This document shows, in pieces, positions 37,948 to 47,378 of a DNA stretch of 53,375 bases. Within the stretch, counting starts at the first letter, position 1. Each line of letters starts with the position of its first letter. The stretch spans positions 1 through 53,375 of the forward strand of contig JAAUUT010000022.1 of NCBI GenBank assembly GCA_012031035.1. Reading direction: 5' to 3'. The stretch comes from Candidatus Altimarinota bacterium. GTDB lineage: Bacteria; Cyanobacteriota; Cyanobacteriia; Cyanobacteriales; Microcystaceae. The notes beneath the pieces are model-generated. The model was given only the letters and a program-made list of their open reading frames with translations. It ran no database searches and had not been told where the DNA came from. Both the position numbers and the translations under genes were made by a program.

Positions 37948-38241
37948 TTAAGAATACTTAGCTTCGCTATCCGATCCTTCTACGCGAGGAAGTCCCATGC
38001 TGTAGTTAAGCACGCGACTGCCGAGATTATAGCTAATTTCACCTTTTTGTAACATCGAACGAAGAAAATGTTCTAAATCCGAACCGATGCGCCGTAGATT
38101 GTATTCTGTTAAATCTTCTCCGCTATATGATTCTACTAATTCATCAAATTTGCTATACACTTTCTGAAGACTATCTTCGCTCCAATTAAATTCGTTATCT
38201 GGATCGACATCCATTGTAAGAACTTTATCGCTAGGATTCAA
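37948..38241 (-). CDS. Small conserved-type acidic protein, function unknown
   Basis: Up to 97 residues, soluble, acidic, mostly helical (SLQKVYSKFDELVESY, LRRIGSDLEHFLRSMLQKG). It has the feel of a conserved cyanobacterial protein, but I do not recognise a named family. The frame opens at a TTG (38241); an internal ATG at 38214 (MDVDPDNEF) is the likelier start and would give 88 residues. No strong ribosome binding site helps to decide. It is 87 bp upstream of nothing in the same direction except the CoaBC-like gene, which reads the same way but lies at higher coordinates and ends at 38329. Confidence 0.6.
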   Translation of the reverse strand: MNPSDKVLTMDVDPDNEFNWSEDSLQKVYSKFDELVESYSGEDLTEYNLRRIGSDLEHFLRSMLQKGEISYNLGSRVLNYSMGLPRVEGSDSEAKYS

Positions 38242-38328
38242 TTCATTTTTTTAACTTCTGCGGTGTAGATCCGAATATGGCGAGTGGTAGACTTTAACAG
38301 CATAGAATTAGCGTTTTGTTATTTTTCT

Positions 38329-39585
38329 TCAAGAATTATTATGCCATTCTTGTTCTAGATAATTTGCGATCGCTTTGGCAATTTCTTTTTTTCCCGTCAT
38401 CTTGTGGGAGAGTTTATCTTTTGTCACCAAATAAGCAACCTGTTCGCCATTATCTCCCATTTCTTCGCCTCGATTAGCAACTACCGCCAAATAACCTCGG
38501 TTAAGTCTTTCTAAGGCAATGTCAACTAACTTCTCGTGACTGACTCGTTCTTGATACTTAAAAGTCACCATCTGAAGTTGAGGAAATTTAGCTTTGACTT
38601 CTTCAATAACTTTAAGCGTCGGTACTAAATTAATCGATTTTAAAGTACCACCACTAGGCGTTTTCCCAGGAAGAACGGTTTCGGGTTTATAATCGGCAAC
38701 TGCGGCTGAAAAAATCCCAAAAACGTAGGATTTTTGATTTAATGTTTCAAGAACTAGAGCCAGATATTCATCGTAAGTTTTGGCAACTTGATAGGGTAGA
38801 TAAGTAGGCGGTTGATATGTTCCTTCTCCATGAATCAAGCAAACGTCAGCGCCTCTTAGATAGAGTTCTTGGGCAATTTCAGAACCCAATCTACCGCTAA
38901 AACGATTGGTAAGTCTGCGAACATTATCGATGGGGACTGGTGTTGGCCCTCCCGTTACTAAAATTGGCACGTTTTTGAGGGGAGAATTGCTAACCAACTG
39001 ACAAACTTGGACAACAATTTCTCTTTCGTCAGGGATGTTATGCTTGCCGTAAGCTTCGCGCGGGGGAATGATATAAAGGCCCATTTCACTCAATCTCTTG
39101 AGAGACTCGCTCAAGATTGAATTGTGCAAGCTTCCGTGCATAGTAGGCGCGATCGCAATTTTAGTTTTCCCGCGTTCCATCCGACCGATTGCCGATGCTA
39201 CAGCAGAAGTAACTACGCCATCCGCAATGCCATAGCGTATCTTGTTAATAGTATTGTAAGTCGCAGGCGCAACCAGATAGACATCGAAGGGGGCATTATC
39301 GCTGAGGTGTTCTGCTGCGGCGGTTAATTTGGTAACAACTAGATGCGTGGTACTCCATTCGAGGGCATCAATCGTGGTGTAGCGCAAAGCTTCCTCAGAG
39401 GTAAAAGCAACAACCTCAGCCCCTTCTTTGCGCAAAGCGCGGGCAATTAAGGGGGCTTTCATTGCGGCAATTCCTCCGGTTATTAAAAGGGCGATTCGCT
39501 TTCCTAGTAAATGTTCTCCTTCGAGGGGAACTTCGCGATCGCCCAAATCGGATTCGGGAGGCGGACTATAATCCCAGTTTTTCAT
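38329..39585 (-). CDS. CoaBC-like flavoprotein with altered catalytic motifs
   Basis: 418 residues with the two-domain layout of phosphopantothenoylcysteine decarboxylase / phosphopantothenate-cysteine ligase. Residues ~28-190 are an HFCD flavoprotein domain (LITGGIAAMKAP, AEHLSD with the usual His, VAPATYNTINKIRYGIAD). Residues ~205-418 are the ligase-like domain (VTGGPTPVPIDNVRRLTNRFSG, FSAAVADYKP). Key decarboxylase features differ: the PxMNxxMW motif reads PTMHGSLH at 147-154, and the following lid segment (~174-186) lacks the catalytic Cys. The ligase KIKK-like region is also changed. It could be a paralogue with another task or a divergent CoaBC. STRR repeats lie directly upstream of the ATG. 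Confidence 0.7.
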   Translation of the reverse strand: MKNWDYSPPPESDLGDREVPLEGEHLLGKRIALLITGGIAAMKAPLIARALRKEGAEVVAFTSEEALRYTTIDALEWSTTHLVVTKLTAAAEHLSDNAPFDVYLVAPATYNTINKIRYGIADGVVTSAVASAIGRMERGKTKIAIAPTMHGSLHNSILSESLKRLSEMGLYIIPPREAYGKHNIPDEREIVVQVCQLVSNSPLKNVPILVTGGPTPVPIDNVRRLTNRFSGRLGSEIAQELYLRGADVCLIHGEGTYQPPTYLPYQVAKTYDEYLALVLETLNQKSYVFGIFSAAVADYKPETVLPGKTPSGGTLKSINLVPTLKVIEEVKAKFPQLQMVTFKYQERVSHEKLVDIALERLNRGYLAVVANRGEEMGDNGEQVAYLVTKDKLSHKMTGKKEIAKAIANYLEQEWHNNS

Positions 39586-39672
39586 TAGTCATTAGTCATT
39601 AGTCATTAGTCATTAGTCATTGGTCATTGGTCACTAGTACATATAACAAAGGACAAAGGACAAATAACAAAG
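39586..39672. repeat. STRR block (TCATTAG heptamer and ACAAAGG units)
   Basis: TCATTAG is repeated about five times, then two TCATTGG variants, followed by repeats of ACAAAGG/ACAAATA. This fills the gap between ppa and the CoaBC-like gene and is a typical cyanobacterial short tandem repeat. Confidence 0.8.
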
Positions 39673-39681
39673 GACTAGCGA

Positions 39682-40191
39682 TTATTTCACAGCTTTAATA
39701 CATTGTTCTACCAAAGTAGCAACTGCATCAACATCCTTCCAACCGAGGATTTCAGTCACTTTCTTTTCGAGATTTTTGTAGGTTTTAAAGAACTCGGCAA
39801 TCTCGTCGAGACGATGTTGGGCAACGTCTTTGAGAGATTTGACGTTGACGTAACGAGGATCTTTGTCAGGAACGCAAAGAATTTTTTCATCGCGATCGCC
39901 TCCATCGATCATTTCTAACATTCCGATGGGACGTGCAGCAATGACGCAACCGGGAAAAGTCGGCTGTTCCATCATAACCATTCCATCGAGCGGATCGCCA
40001 TCGTCGGCGAGGGTGTTAGGAACAAAACCGTAATCGTAGGGATATTGCACCGATGAATAGAGAACGCGATCGAGCGCAAAAGCGTTTAAATCTTTGTCAA
40101 ACTCGTATTTATTCTTACTACCTGCCGGAATTTCGATTAAAACGTTGATTAATCCTGGTTTAGGTTGAGGGGGAATGCGCGATAGATCCAC
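39682..40191 (-). CDS. ppa: Inorganic pyrophosphatase (family I)
   Basis: About 169 residues of soluble family I pyrophosphatase, which hydrolyses PPi to phosphate and pulls biosynthetic reactions. Motifs: [26 protein letters not shown], and DGDPLDGMV with the Mg-binding aspartates, and [15 protein letters not shown] near the end. I chose the GTG at 40191 (reads [14 protein letters not shown]), the family start, because GGAG sits seven bases upstream. A longer frame from 40257 adds 22 residues (HYCAFVIKF) that do not look like the family. Confidence 0.93.
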   Translation of the reverse strand: MDLSRIPPQPKPGLINVLIEIPAGSKNKYEFDKDLNAFALDRVLYSSVQYPYDYGFVPNTLADDGDPLDGMVMMEQPTFPGCVIAARPIGMLEMIDGGDRDEKILCVPDKDPRYVNVKSLKDVAQHRLDEIAEFFKTYKNLEKKVTEILGWKDVDAVATLVEQCIKAVK

Positions 40192-40395
40192 GAAGCTTCT
40201 CCGAAACTTAATAACAAAAGCACAATAATGAAAACATTGTTGAGTCTGTAAAAGCAAATCTTCAGACTCAGGTTTTTATTAAATCATATTTAAAGACTTA
40301 CGAGCGGCTTTTTATCGGTTTTAACATTTAGACGGAAAATTCCTGCTTGTAATCTAGAGATCCAATCGACGATACTTCACTTTAGGATTAGTTCT

Positions 40396-42288
40396 ATGAG
40401 ATTCAAAAGATTGTTCGCGAATCAAGGCGAGCGATGTTTCTATTCAATAGCCATTCTTGCTGTTGGCTTATTAGCATATTCAACCGTTTTGATCGTTGGG
40501 ATACCGAACCAACTTAGTTCAATCCTATTTGCTAATGACTCAACTTTTCTTTTTATTGCTATTGTTGGATCGCTTGATCTGGCTTATCGACCCTCTGGCT
40601 GGAGGGGGATGCTTACAAGCTTTAATGCTACCTTAATTTTATTTGCTTCGCAATTGTCAGGACTTTGGCTTAGCGGTAATAGTAAGAACTTTGTTGTTGG
40701 GGGGTTGCTACCAATCAGCGATGCCAGTGGTTATTATGAGGGTGCTAGAAGAGTGCTAGAAGGCGACAATTTATCAGTTATAGCGTCTTGGCGACCTTTG
40801 TTTAGCGGAACACTAGCTGCCTTGCTAGGACTAACGCAGCAGAACTTACAGTTAACTTTAGCAATTCTAGTCCTTATCAACGCGATCGCCTGTTTTTTCT
40901 TAGCGCGTGAAATCCAAAAGAGTCATGGAACTGTTGCGGGGATTTTAGTATTGACCCTGCTATTTTTGTTTTACAGAAATTATATAGGCTTAGCCATGAC
41001 AGAAAATCTGGGATTGGCGCTAGGTGCGATCGCGTTAGCCATTCTTTGGCGGGGTACGACTAGTATGCAAATTAACTTTTGCTTATTGGGAATCTTACTG
41101 CTAACTCTTGCGTTGAATGCTCGTGCTGGAGCCTTTTTTATTTTACCAACTTTAATTTTATGGGGAGCTTGGTGCTTTCGCGGTTCATCTCGATTTTCAT
41201 CGCGTTTCCTGTTTTGTGGAATTGGTGTTGTTGTATTAGGTTTTCTTTTAAACTCTATTGTGTTTAAAACGGTTGGCTCCCCCAACACAACAGCAAATTC
41301 TAATTTTTCTTATACTTTATACGGATTAATAGTAGGTGGTCGGTGGGATACCATTTTCACGGATTATCCACAATTAAGAGGTTTAGGCGAGTTAGAGAGG
41401 GCTAAAAAAACCTACGAGTTAGCCTGGGAAGCGCTTCATGCTAATCCTTTTAGTCTGGTTCGTGGTTTATTAAGAGCCTGGCAACAATTCTTTTTTGATG
41501 ATTTTGTTTTTTCCTTTGTCAAGAGTGCAAAGCTCAACTTTACGCTACAACTACTTAGCCTTATCGCTTTAGTTAACTGCTATCGCCAACGTTACAATCC
41601 GATTGCTTTTCTGATGTTAGCGGCGACGGTTGGCATCTTTTTCTCTGTGCCTTTTGTCCCGCCATGGGATGCCGGAATTAGACCTTATGCTGCGACCATC
41701 CCGATTTTTTCTTGTTTTCCAGCTTTAGGATTGACGTTTATCGCTCAAAAGCTGGAATGGCAAAAGTCAGTTCGAGTTCCCCCGACAAAACAGCAACCAA
41801 GAGTTTTGTTGATTTTTGGGCTTAGTTTAATTTTACTCAGTATTGGGGGTCCCATTGCGACAAAGATGCTAAGCTATCCCTCACAATTAGCTGCTTTATC
41901 CTGTCCAGGTGATACAACGCCTATCTATTTTCGTAATACTGCTGGCTCATCCATTAATTTAGTAGCAGATGATGCCATCCAAAGAAGCTATGTCCCTAAC
42001 TTGAGGATTAGTGACTTTAAAAATGGATTATATTCGTCATTTAAATCTTCTAATCTTACTCAGGCTGCAATTACTCGAAGACTTGCTAGTTTATCTCCTA
42101 ACTTTACCTTAACCAACAAAATCAACTTACATAATGGCGAAATTGTTTGGGCGATCGCACCAACAAACCTAATGCCTAAACAAGTTGGCTTAATTGGTGC
42201 TTGTGGAAGGCTAAAGACTAATTCAACGATGAAAAAGCATGGAATCTCTCTGTTTTATGCTGATTCAATGACTTGGATTTCTCAATAA
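40396..42288 (+). CDS. Polytopic membrane glycosyltransferase-like protein (GT-C/ArnT-like layout)
   Basis: 630 residues with about 11-12 membrane helices in the first 480, then a soluble C-terminal domain of ~140 residues. The first large outside loop carries ISDASGYYEGARRVLEG, an acidic motif placed as in GT-C lipid-linked-sugar transferases. The layout suggests transfer of a sugar or lipid-linked group on the periplasmic face, but no specific family is certain. It may act with a surface glycan system elsewhere in the genome. The gene stops one base before the convergent small protein at 42290. Confidence 0.65.
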   Translation: MRFKRLFANQGERCFYSIAILAVGLLAYSTVLIVGIPNQLSSILFANDSTFLFIAIVGSLDLAYRPSGWRGMLTSFNATLILFASQLSGLWLSGNSKNFVVGGLLPISDASGYYEGARRVLEGDNLSVIASWRPLFSGTLAALLGLTQQNLQLTLAILVLINAIACFFLAREIQKSHGTVAGILVLTLLFLFYRNYIGLAMTENLGLALGAIALAILWRGTTSMQINFCLLGILLLTLALNARAGAFFILPTLILWGAWCFRGSSRFSSRFLFCGIGVVVLGFLLNSIVFKTVGSPNTTANSNFSYTLYGLIVGGRWDTIFTDYPQLRGLGELERAKKTYELAWEALHANPFSLVRGLLRAWQQFFFDDFVFSFVKSAKLNFTLQLLSLIALVNCYRQRYNPIAFLMLAATVGIFFSVPFVPPWDAGIRPYAATIPIFSCFPALGLTFIAQKLEWQKSVRVPPTKQQPRVLLIFGLSLILLSIGGPIATKMLSYPSQLAALSCPGDTTPIYFRNTAGSSINLVADDAIQRSYVPNLRISDFKNGLYSSFKSSNLTQAAITRRLASLSPNFTLTNKINLHNGEIVWAIAPTNLMPKQVGLIGACGRLKTNSTMKKHGISLFYADSMTWISQ

Positions 42289-42289
42289 A

Positions 42290-42487
42290 TTAATTTTTAA
42301 TACTGCCAGACTCCGATAGGGAATAATTTGGTTGGGTTGATGTTTCAGTTGGATTTTGCGATGAGTAGTAAGCAATTACTGCCATCGGCAAAGTTAGGGT
42401 CACGACGGCGATTGTCGTTCCTAAAAGGCTTGCCCACTTATTACTAGGAGGCTCGGAAACATTCCCTGACGGACTGCTGGGTTCCAT
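42290..42487 (-). CDS. Small single-span membrane protein
   Basis: 65 residues: a Ser/Pro-rich N-terminus (GNVSEPPSNKWASLLG), one membrane helix (TTIAVVTLTLPMAVIAYYS) and a polar tail. The EPPSNKWASL...TLTLPM pattern resembles a short protein I have seen in other cyanobacteria, but no function is known. It reads towards the GT-C-like gene, with one base between the two stops. Confidence 0.58.
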   Translation of the reverse strand: MEPSSPSGNVSEPPSNKWASLLGTTIAVVTLTLPMAVIAYYSSQNPTETSTQPNYSLSESGSIKN

Positions 42488-42679
42488 AAGATTTAGTTTT
42501 TAGCGCTGAACTCGATAGATTGATTGACAAGATTTAGGTTAAGTTTTTAACCTTCTTATTTTCCATTGTACCTATTTCTCCAAAAGCATTGCATAAATTC
42601 CGTTTTAGGTATATCCGAATACTTTTTGCTATTAGCGCGATCGCTATTTCTTAAATTTCATTAACAATACAAATTGTGA

Positions 42680-42707
42680 AACCCTCAAAAATTAATTTCT
42701 GAGGGTT
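42680..42707 (-). terminator. Stem-loop after the RTX repeat gene
   Basis: AACCCTCA at 42680-42687 pairs perfectly with TGAGGGTT at 42700-42707 around an AT-rich loop, 20 bases after the minus-strand RTX stop. On that strand the tail is TCACAATTTG, only moderately T-rich. Confidence 0.5.
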
Positions 42708-42726
42708 GAGTAAGGTTAATGATTTC

Positions 42727-44093
42727 TTAGTGGATGACAAAATCCAAAGAGACAACTATGTTAGTAACATCCTGCGCGATCGCAATCAAATCGTTTTGAT
42801 AGAAAATCGCTGTATCTAACGCCGAACCACCTGTATAGTTAAAGGATTTATCTAAAGAATAGTCGCTCAAGCTTCCAGTGACTTCAAACTTGTCACCTTC
42901 CCAATATTTGAAATCGGTAATAGTCGCGTAACCTGCTCCCAAATAGCTAACGCCATAACCGCCATTGGGACTGAAGTTAAATAGGTAGAAAGTATCTGCC
43001 CCTGTACCTCCGGTCAGCGTATCGTATTGAAAGAGATTGTTATCTAAACTTGCACTGTCTCCGCGCAGTACGTCATTACCAGTCCCGCCATCTACATAGT
43101 CAGTATCAGCACCGCCTTGAAGATAATCGCCTCCTGCCTGACCGTAAAGATAGTCGCTACCTTTACCACCAACCAGAAAATCGAACTCGTTGCTATCGCC
43201 ACCCCACAAAGTATCGCTACCACCACCACCAATTAAAGAGTCGCTGCCATTACCTCCATCTAAGTAGTCATTTCCCGTTCCATCGGCAGCAGTATCAAAA
43301 TCGCCATACATCCAATCGTTGCCGTCGCGACCATAAAGGGTATCATTTCCATCTTCGCCAACTAATGTGTCATTCCCCGTACCGCCGTCTATATAATCGT
43401 TCTGTAGACCCGCATGGAAAATATCATCGCCGCCGTTGCCATATAAAGTATCAGTGGTGTTATAAAAGGAAAAATTATCTTGTTGGTTGCTGCCTTTGAA
43501 AGAAACCAGTTCTATGTTGTCGAAGGAAAACTATAAGGGTCATTAACGTTAGAATAGTCGGCTTGAAGCAAATCTATACCTGCGCCACCGTCGATATAGT
43601 CGTTGGTTCCAGATCCAGGATTTAGAGTATCGTTACCGTCTCCGCCATAGATTGAGTCAGTATCCTTACGACCATCAAGGTAATCGTTACCGCTCCCACC
43701 ATATAGCGTGTCATATCCCTCGCCTCCATTAAGAAGATCGTTACCACTTCCGCCATCGAGAAGATCGTTACCTTTTTGACCGTAGAGAGAATCGTTGCCT
43801 TCGCTCCCGTAAAGAACATCGTTGCCATGTCCACCATAGATTAGGTCGTTATCTTTGCGACCATCAATTGTATCGTTGCCACTGCCGCCATAAATCGTGT
43901 CATGTCCTTCGCCTCCATTGAGAGAGTCGTTACCATTTCCCCCATCGAGGTAATCGTTACCCTTCTGACCAAAGATGGAATCGTTGCCATCGAGTCCGTA
44001 AAGAGTATCGCGACCGTCTCCTCCAAAGATAGAATCGTTAAAAATACTACCCAAAATAGAGTCGTTTCCGTTAGTTCCGTTGTAAGTAGGCAT
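42727..44093 (-). CDS. RTX calcium-binding repeat protein (frame interrupted once)
   Basis: Joined, about 455 residues. It starts [13 protein letters not shown] and consists mostly of GGxGNDxLx nonapeptides that form calcium-bound beta rolls, with a C-terminal ~80-residue beta domain ([24 protein letters not shown]). No N-terminal signal is present, as in type I secretion substrates. Residues 31-93 and 94-156 are a tandem duplication of seven nonapeptides. The first frame stops at 43512; adding one T (A on the plus strand at 43527-43530) gives [18 protein letters not shown] and continues through 43311 to the end. A short RTX module with [10 protein letters not shown] is a usual spacer in such proteins. 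Probably extracellular, function unknown. Confidence 0.78.
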
Positions 44094-44292
44094 TTAAGTT
44101 ATTCCTTAGATTCAGTTCTATTGACTTATCGGGAACCAGCTAAGGATTTCTGCACAAATTCACAAAAGTTCATAGAACGTGAAGAAATTCTTCGACTCTC
44201 TTCGAGAGAGCGGGCAACAGTTGAGACAAATAGTTATAGATTGGCGATCGCGCGCCATCCTCATTCTTTATTTTCTTTTCAGAGATCGTTAG

Positions 44293-44343
44293 TTCACAAT
44301 TTACAATTTAAAATACACAATTCATAATTCATAATTCATAATT
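44293..44343. repeat. AT-rich tandem repeat (ATTCATA)
   Basis: CACAATTTACAATTTAAAATACACA passes into three copies of ATTCATA just after the TPR-CHAT stop codon. It is in the 251-bp gap before the RTX gene, which otherwise shows no gene. Confidence 0.5.
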
Positions 44344-44344
44344 T

Positions 44345-46916
44345 TTAAAGCCAATTTCCTACTAAGACATAAGGGGCCCAATAACTGGGATGCTCGTATT
44401 CGGGATTTTGCAGGAGGTTTAATTGAGCGTTGCGCAGTGCTTCTGCTTTAGTAATATTTGTATTAGCGAGTTCGCGATAGAATTGACCCATCAACATTGC
44501 GGTACTTTCATCGGCGATATCCCAGAGCGATGCTAAGACGCTGCGAGCGCCCGATCGCACGGCAATTCCTGCTAATCCTAAAGCCGCTTGTTTGTCTCCA
44601 ACGGCGGTTTGGCAAGCACTGAGGACTAACAATTCAAGCGCTGTTTTGTTTTTACCTGGTTCTCGACTGCGCAGCAAGCGATCGAAGTCTTTAACGGGAA
44701 TCTGTTTGTCCCACGCCACAATATAAGTATCCTCTGCTTTCGAGCTAAAGCTACCGTGAGTCGCCAGGTGAACGATGGGAAAAGGAACTTCGGTTAGTTC
44801 GTTGTTAAGGTTCGATTCGGTAAAATCGCGATCGAGAATGGCAATTCCGGCAGTTAAATTTTGAACTTCGGCAACTTCGTTTTTAACAAATTGTAGGGGA
44901 GGAAAACCGAGACGCGCTTCGCTCAATCCGCCTGCGATCGCTCTAAAGTTTTCTCGCTGCAATGGTTTGGGATCGATAAGCTGTAACCCAGGCGCGATCG
45001 CGATACTATATTTTTGCACGAGATACTGCTGACCGTCATAAAGAACTGCCATCGGAATATTGCGCAACGATCCATCTAACACGAATACCAGGGTTTTAAT
45101 TTGGTTTTGTTGCAAGTCTTTTTCTAAGGGTTGTAATAGCCAATTGTAGGTTTGATTGGATAGAGATTTAACGTCTGTGAGGGTGTAAGGAAGCGTGAGA
45201 TCTCGCCGCAACTCGGTTAGGGTATTTTCAACGTCTTCTTGAGAAATATAGGTAGTGTAGCGGCGTAAGGGTTGTTGGGGTAACTTCAGGATAATTTCTA
45301 TGCGGTTGGGTAGGATAATGGGATAGACGATCGCCGTTGCTAGACTAGAATTATCGACTACGCGATCGATGGGTTGTTTGGCAACTAAACAGATTTCTCG
45401 AAAGAAGTTTTCTAATTCGGCTAATTGCAAAGATTCAATTGCTTCTCTTGCTTGTAGTAGGTTTTCTGGACTCGTTTCTTTTTCTTGGTTAGTAGAAGGT
45501 TGCAACAACAAATCGACTAACTGACGATAAACGGGTTCGACACTTTCTCTAAATTCAAATTGGATTTCTGGGTTAGTTGCTAGTAAGTCGCGGCGAATCG
45601 ATTGTAAAGTATTTACAGATTGACGGTAAGCTGCGATCGCTTCTTCATTTTTGTTCTGAACTTTTAGCAAGCGTCCTAACTGCCATTGCCATTGATAGGC
45701 GAGATCGTCAGCATTTATTGATTGTGCAATTGATAAGGCTTTTTCGGTTAAGGTTGTTGCTTCTTCCCAACGCTGAGATTTTTCGTATAAATTGCCTAAC
45801 GTTCCTAACCCATAAGATTCCGATCTTTTATCTCCTAATTTTTTGGCTTCTTGAATAGCTGTTGCTAGGCGATCGCCGATAAGTGAAGGAGAGTTATAAG
45901 ATGTTTTATTTCCCAGTTTCATAAGGCTGAGAGCAAAGTTTATTTTAGAATAAATTGTCGTTCGACTAGGCGAGCTTTGCTTGAAATCTTGCTCAATTTG
46001 TGGGATTAGATTTCCTGCTTCAGTCCAACTTTTTTCTTGAATTAATAGACTTAAACTATTAACCTGTGCTTGGAGTTTAAGCGATGGTAAAAGAGACTGT
46101 TTTATTGCTTTTCGATACCACTCTAAAGCACTTGAATTATCTTTTTTCAATCTAGCTGTATTGCCTAAACTAAGGTAAATATCGGCAATCGTTTCGCGAG
46201 ATTGAAATTTTTCAGCAATCGATAAACTTGTTTTAAAAGCTGATTCCGCCTGTTCTATTTCTCCAACTTGCAAGAAAACATCTCCTAAACTTTGTAATGC
46301 TTTTGCTTTCAGGAGTGTATCGGGTTCCGATGCTAAAGCTTTGTCAATGGTTATGATGATTTTAGACGCGCGATCGTATAAGCCCAATGTTTGCAAAGCT
46401 TGAATTTGATTGATTTGAGCTTGAGTAGCTCCCGTTCTATCGTTAATTTCTTGATAGATTTGAGTAGCATTTTGCCACGTTTCTAATGCTTGTTCTGCTT
46501 GTCCAGTTGATAGTTGTATTTTTCCTTTTTACCTCTAAAGATTGGGCTAATATTTTTTGATTGGTTTGTATTTTTCTAGCCCGATTAATAACATCATCGA
46601 CAATCTGATTGGCCTTTTTAAAATCTTCAAGTTGAGTATAAATAAGTGCCAAATTGCGCAAAGCAAACAATTGCTCTATTGAATTATTTTGCGAAGAATA
46701 GAGCGCGATCGCACGTTCTAAAACTTTTATTGCTTCTGTTAATTGACCGTTTTCATAAAGTTTTTGTGCTTGCTGCTCTAAGTCTTGGATATTGTTTTGT
46801 GTTGCTTCTTTAACTTCATTAGTTTTCATGGAAATAGCTGCTCGTACATTCCCATTTCCCATGCCGATCGAAACAAAAGAAAAGCCCAAACAAACAAAAA
46901 TAAAAATCTTATTCAT
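44345..46916 (-). CDS. TPR repeat protein with C-terminal CHAT protease domain, exported (frame interrupted once)
   Basis: Joined, about 856 residues. An N-terminal signal-like segment (IFIFVCLGFSFVSIGMG) precedes a long helical TPR array (~45-420), and the last ~300 residues form a CHAT domain, a caspase-like cysteine protease fold. The catalytic dyad is visible: His in HLATHGSF and Cys in LSACQTA. The first frame (46443-46916) breaks because of an extra base: removing one A (T at 46526-46530 on the plus strand) gives LEVKGKIQLSTGQAEQALETW and links it to the main frame. TPR-CHAT proteins are common in cyanobacteria; targets are mostly unknown. The RTX gene is 251 bp downstream. Confidence 0.82.
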
Positions 46917-47324
46917 TTTTTATTAATTAATTTGAGAAACTCAAGCGCCATACTATAAAGCAAAAGATAGCGATCGCGCTTGATGAAGAATTAGTTACCT
47001 TTCTTAATGCCCAAACCAAGGGAACGCAAGCAAACCCTAGAAACCGAAATAATTGCAGCCTTAGTGCAAGACGTTCAAGATGCTAATTATCAAGCTGAGA
47101 TTGCAGCTAGGGATAGCGTAGCAGGAGATGAAATTAATGCCGATCGCCAATAAAGCTTTACTAACAATATTAAGCCATATTCGCGATCGCCAAGCTCAAC
47201 TGACACTTTTATGTCACATTTACACCTCATTATTAAATAAGTATTAAGATTTTTTTGACGAAATTGTTTAGACTTAAGAAAACTTAAAACTTTATACAAA
47301 GCAGATTAGCTGCCAATTCTCAGT
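46917..47324. other. Intergenic region holding an antitoxin remnant
   Basis: 408 bp without an intact gene. Besides the antitoxin remnant, it has an AT-rich stretch at 47210-47300 likely to hold the promoter of the HlyD-RND operon. No RNA gene recognised. Confidence 0.5.
46949..47153 (+). pseudogene. Degraded type II antitoxin-like gene
   Basis: The frame HTIKQKIAIALDEELVTFLNAQTKG and, one frame away, TLETEIIAALVQDVQDANYQ then AARDSVAGDEINAD match the start and end of cyanobacterial antitoxins of the ribbon-helix-helix/MazE-like kind (the end is usually LWDxVxGDGIxA). The start ATG is lost, about ten codons in the middle are missing, and the frame shifts between the halves. No toxin gene is beside it. 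An ATG at 47007 could still give a 48-residue peptide. Confidence 0.5.
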
Positions 47325-47378
47325 TTGAGCAAGGAATCTAATATTCACTTTTGTAAATTAATTGAGAACTTTCTAGCG

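Noticed and set aside
39586-39672. Tandem repeat resembling a CRISPR array
   Set aside because: Units are 7 bases, directly adjacent and without spacers; it is an STRR block.
40192-40257. 22-residue N-terminal extension of pyrophosphatase
   Set aside because: The family starts at DLSRIPPQ and a GTG with a good ribosome binding site lies there.
43050-43499. 149-codon plus-strand frame rich in His, Arg and Tyr
   Set aside because: It is the antisense shadow of the RTX repeats; periodic GGxGND codons keep the other strand open.
14531-46530. Programmed frameshifting as explanation for the frame breaks
   Set aside because: The sites lack a shared slippery motif or structure, go in both directions, and affect unrelated genes, so error or mutation is simpler.
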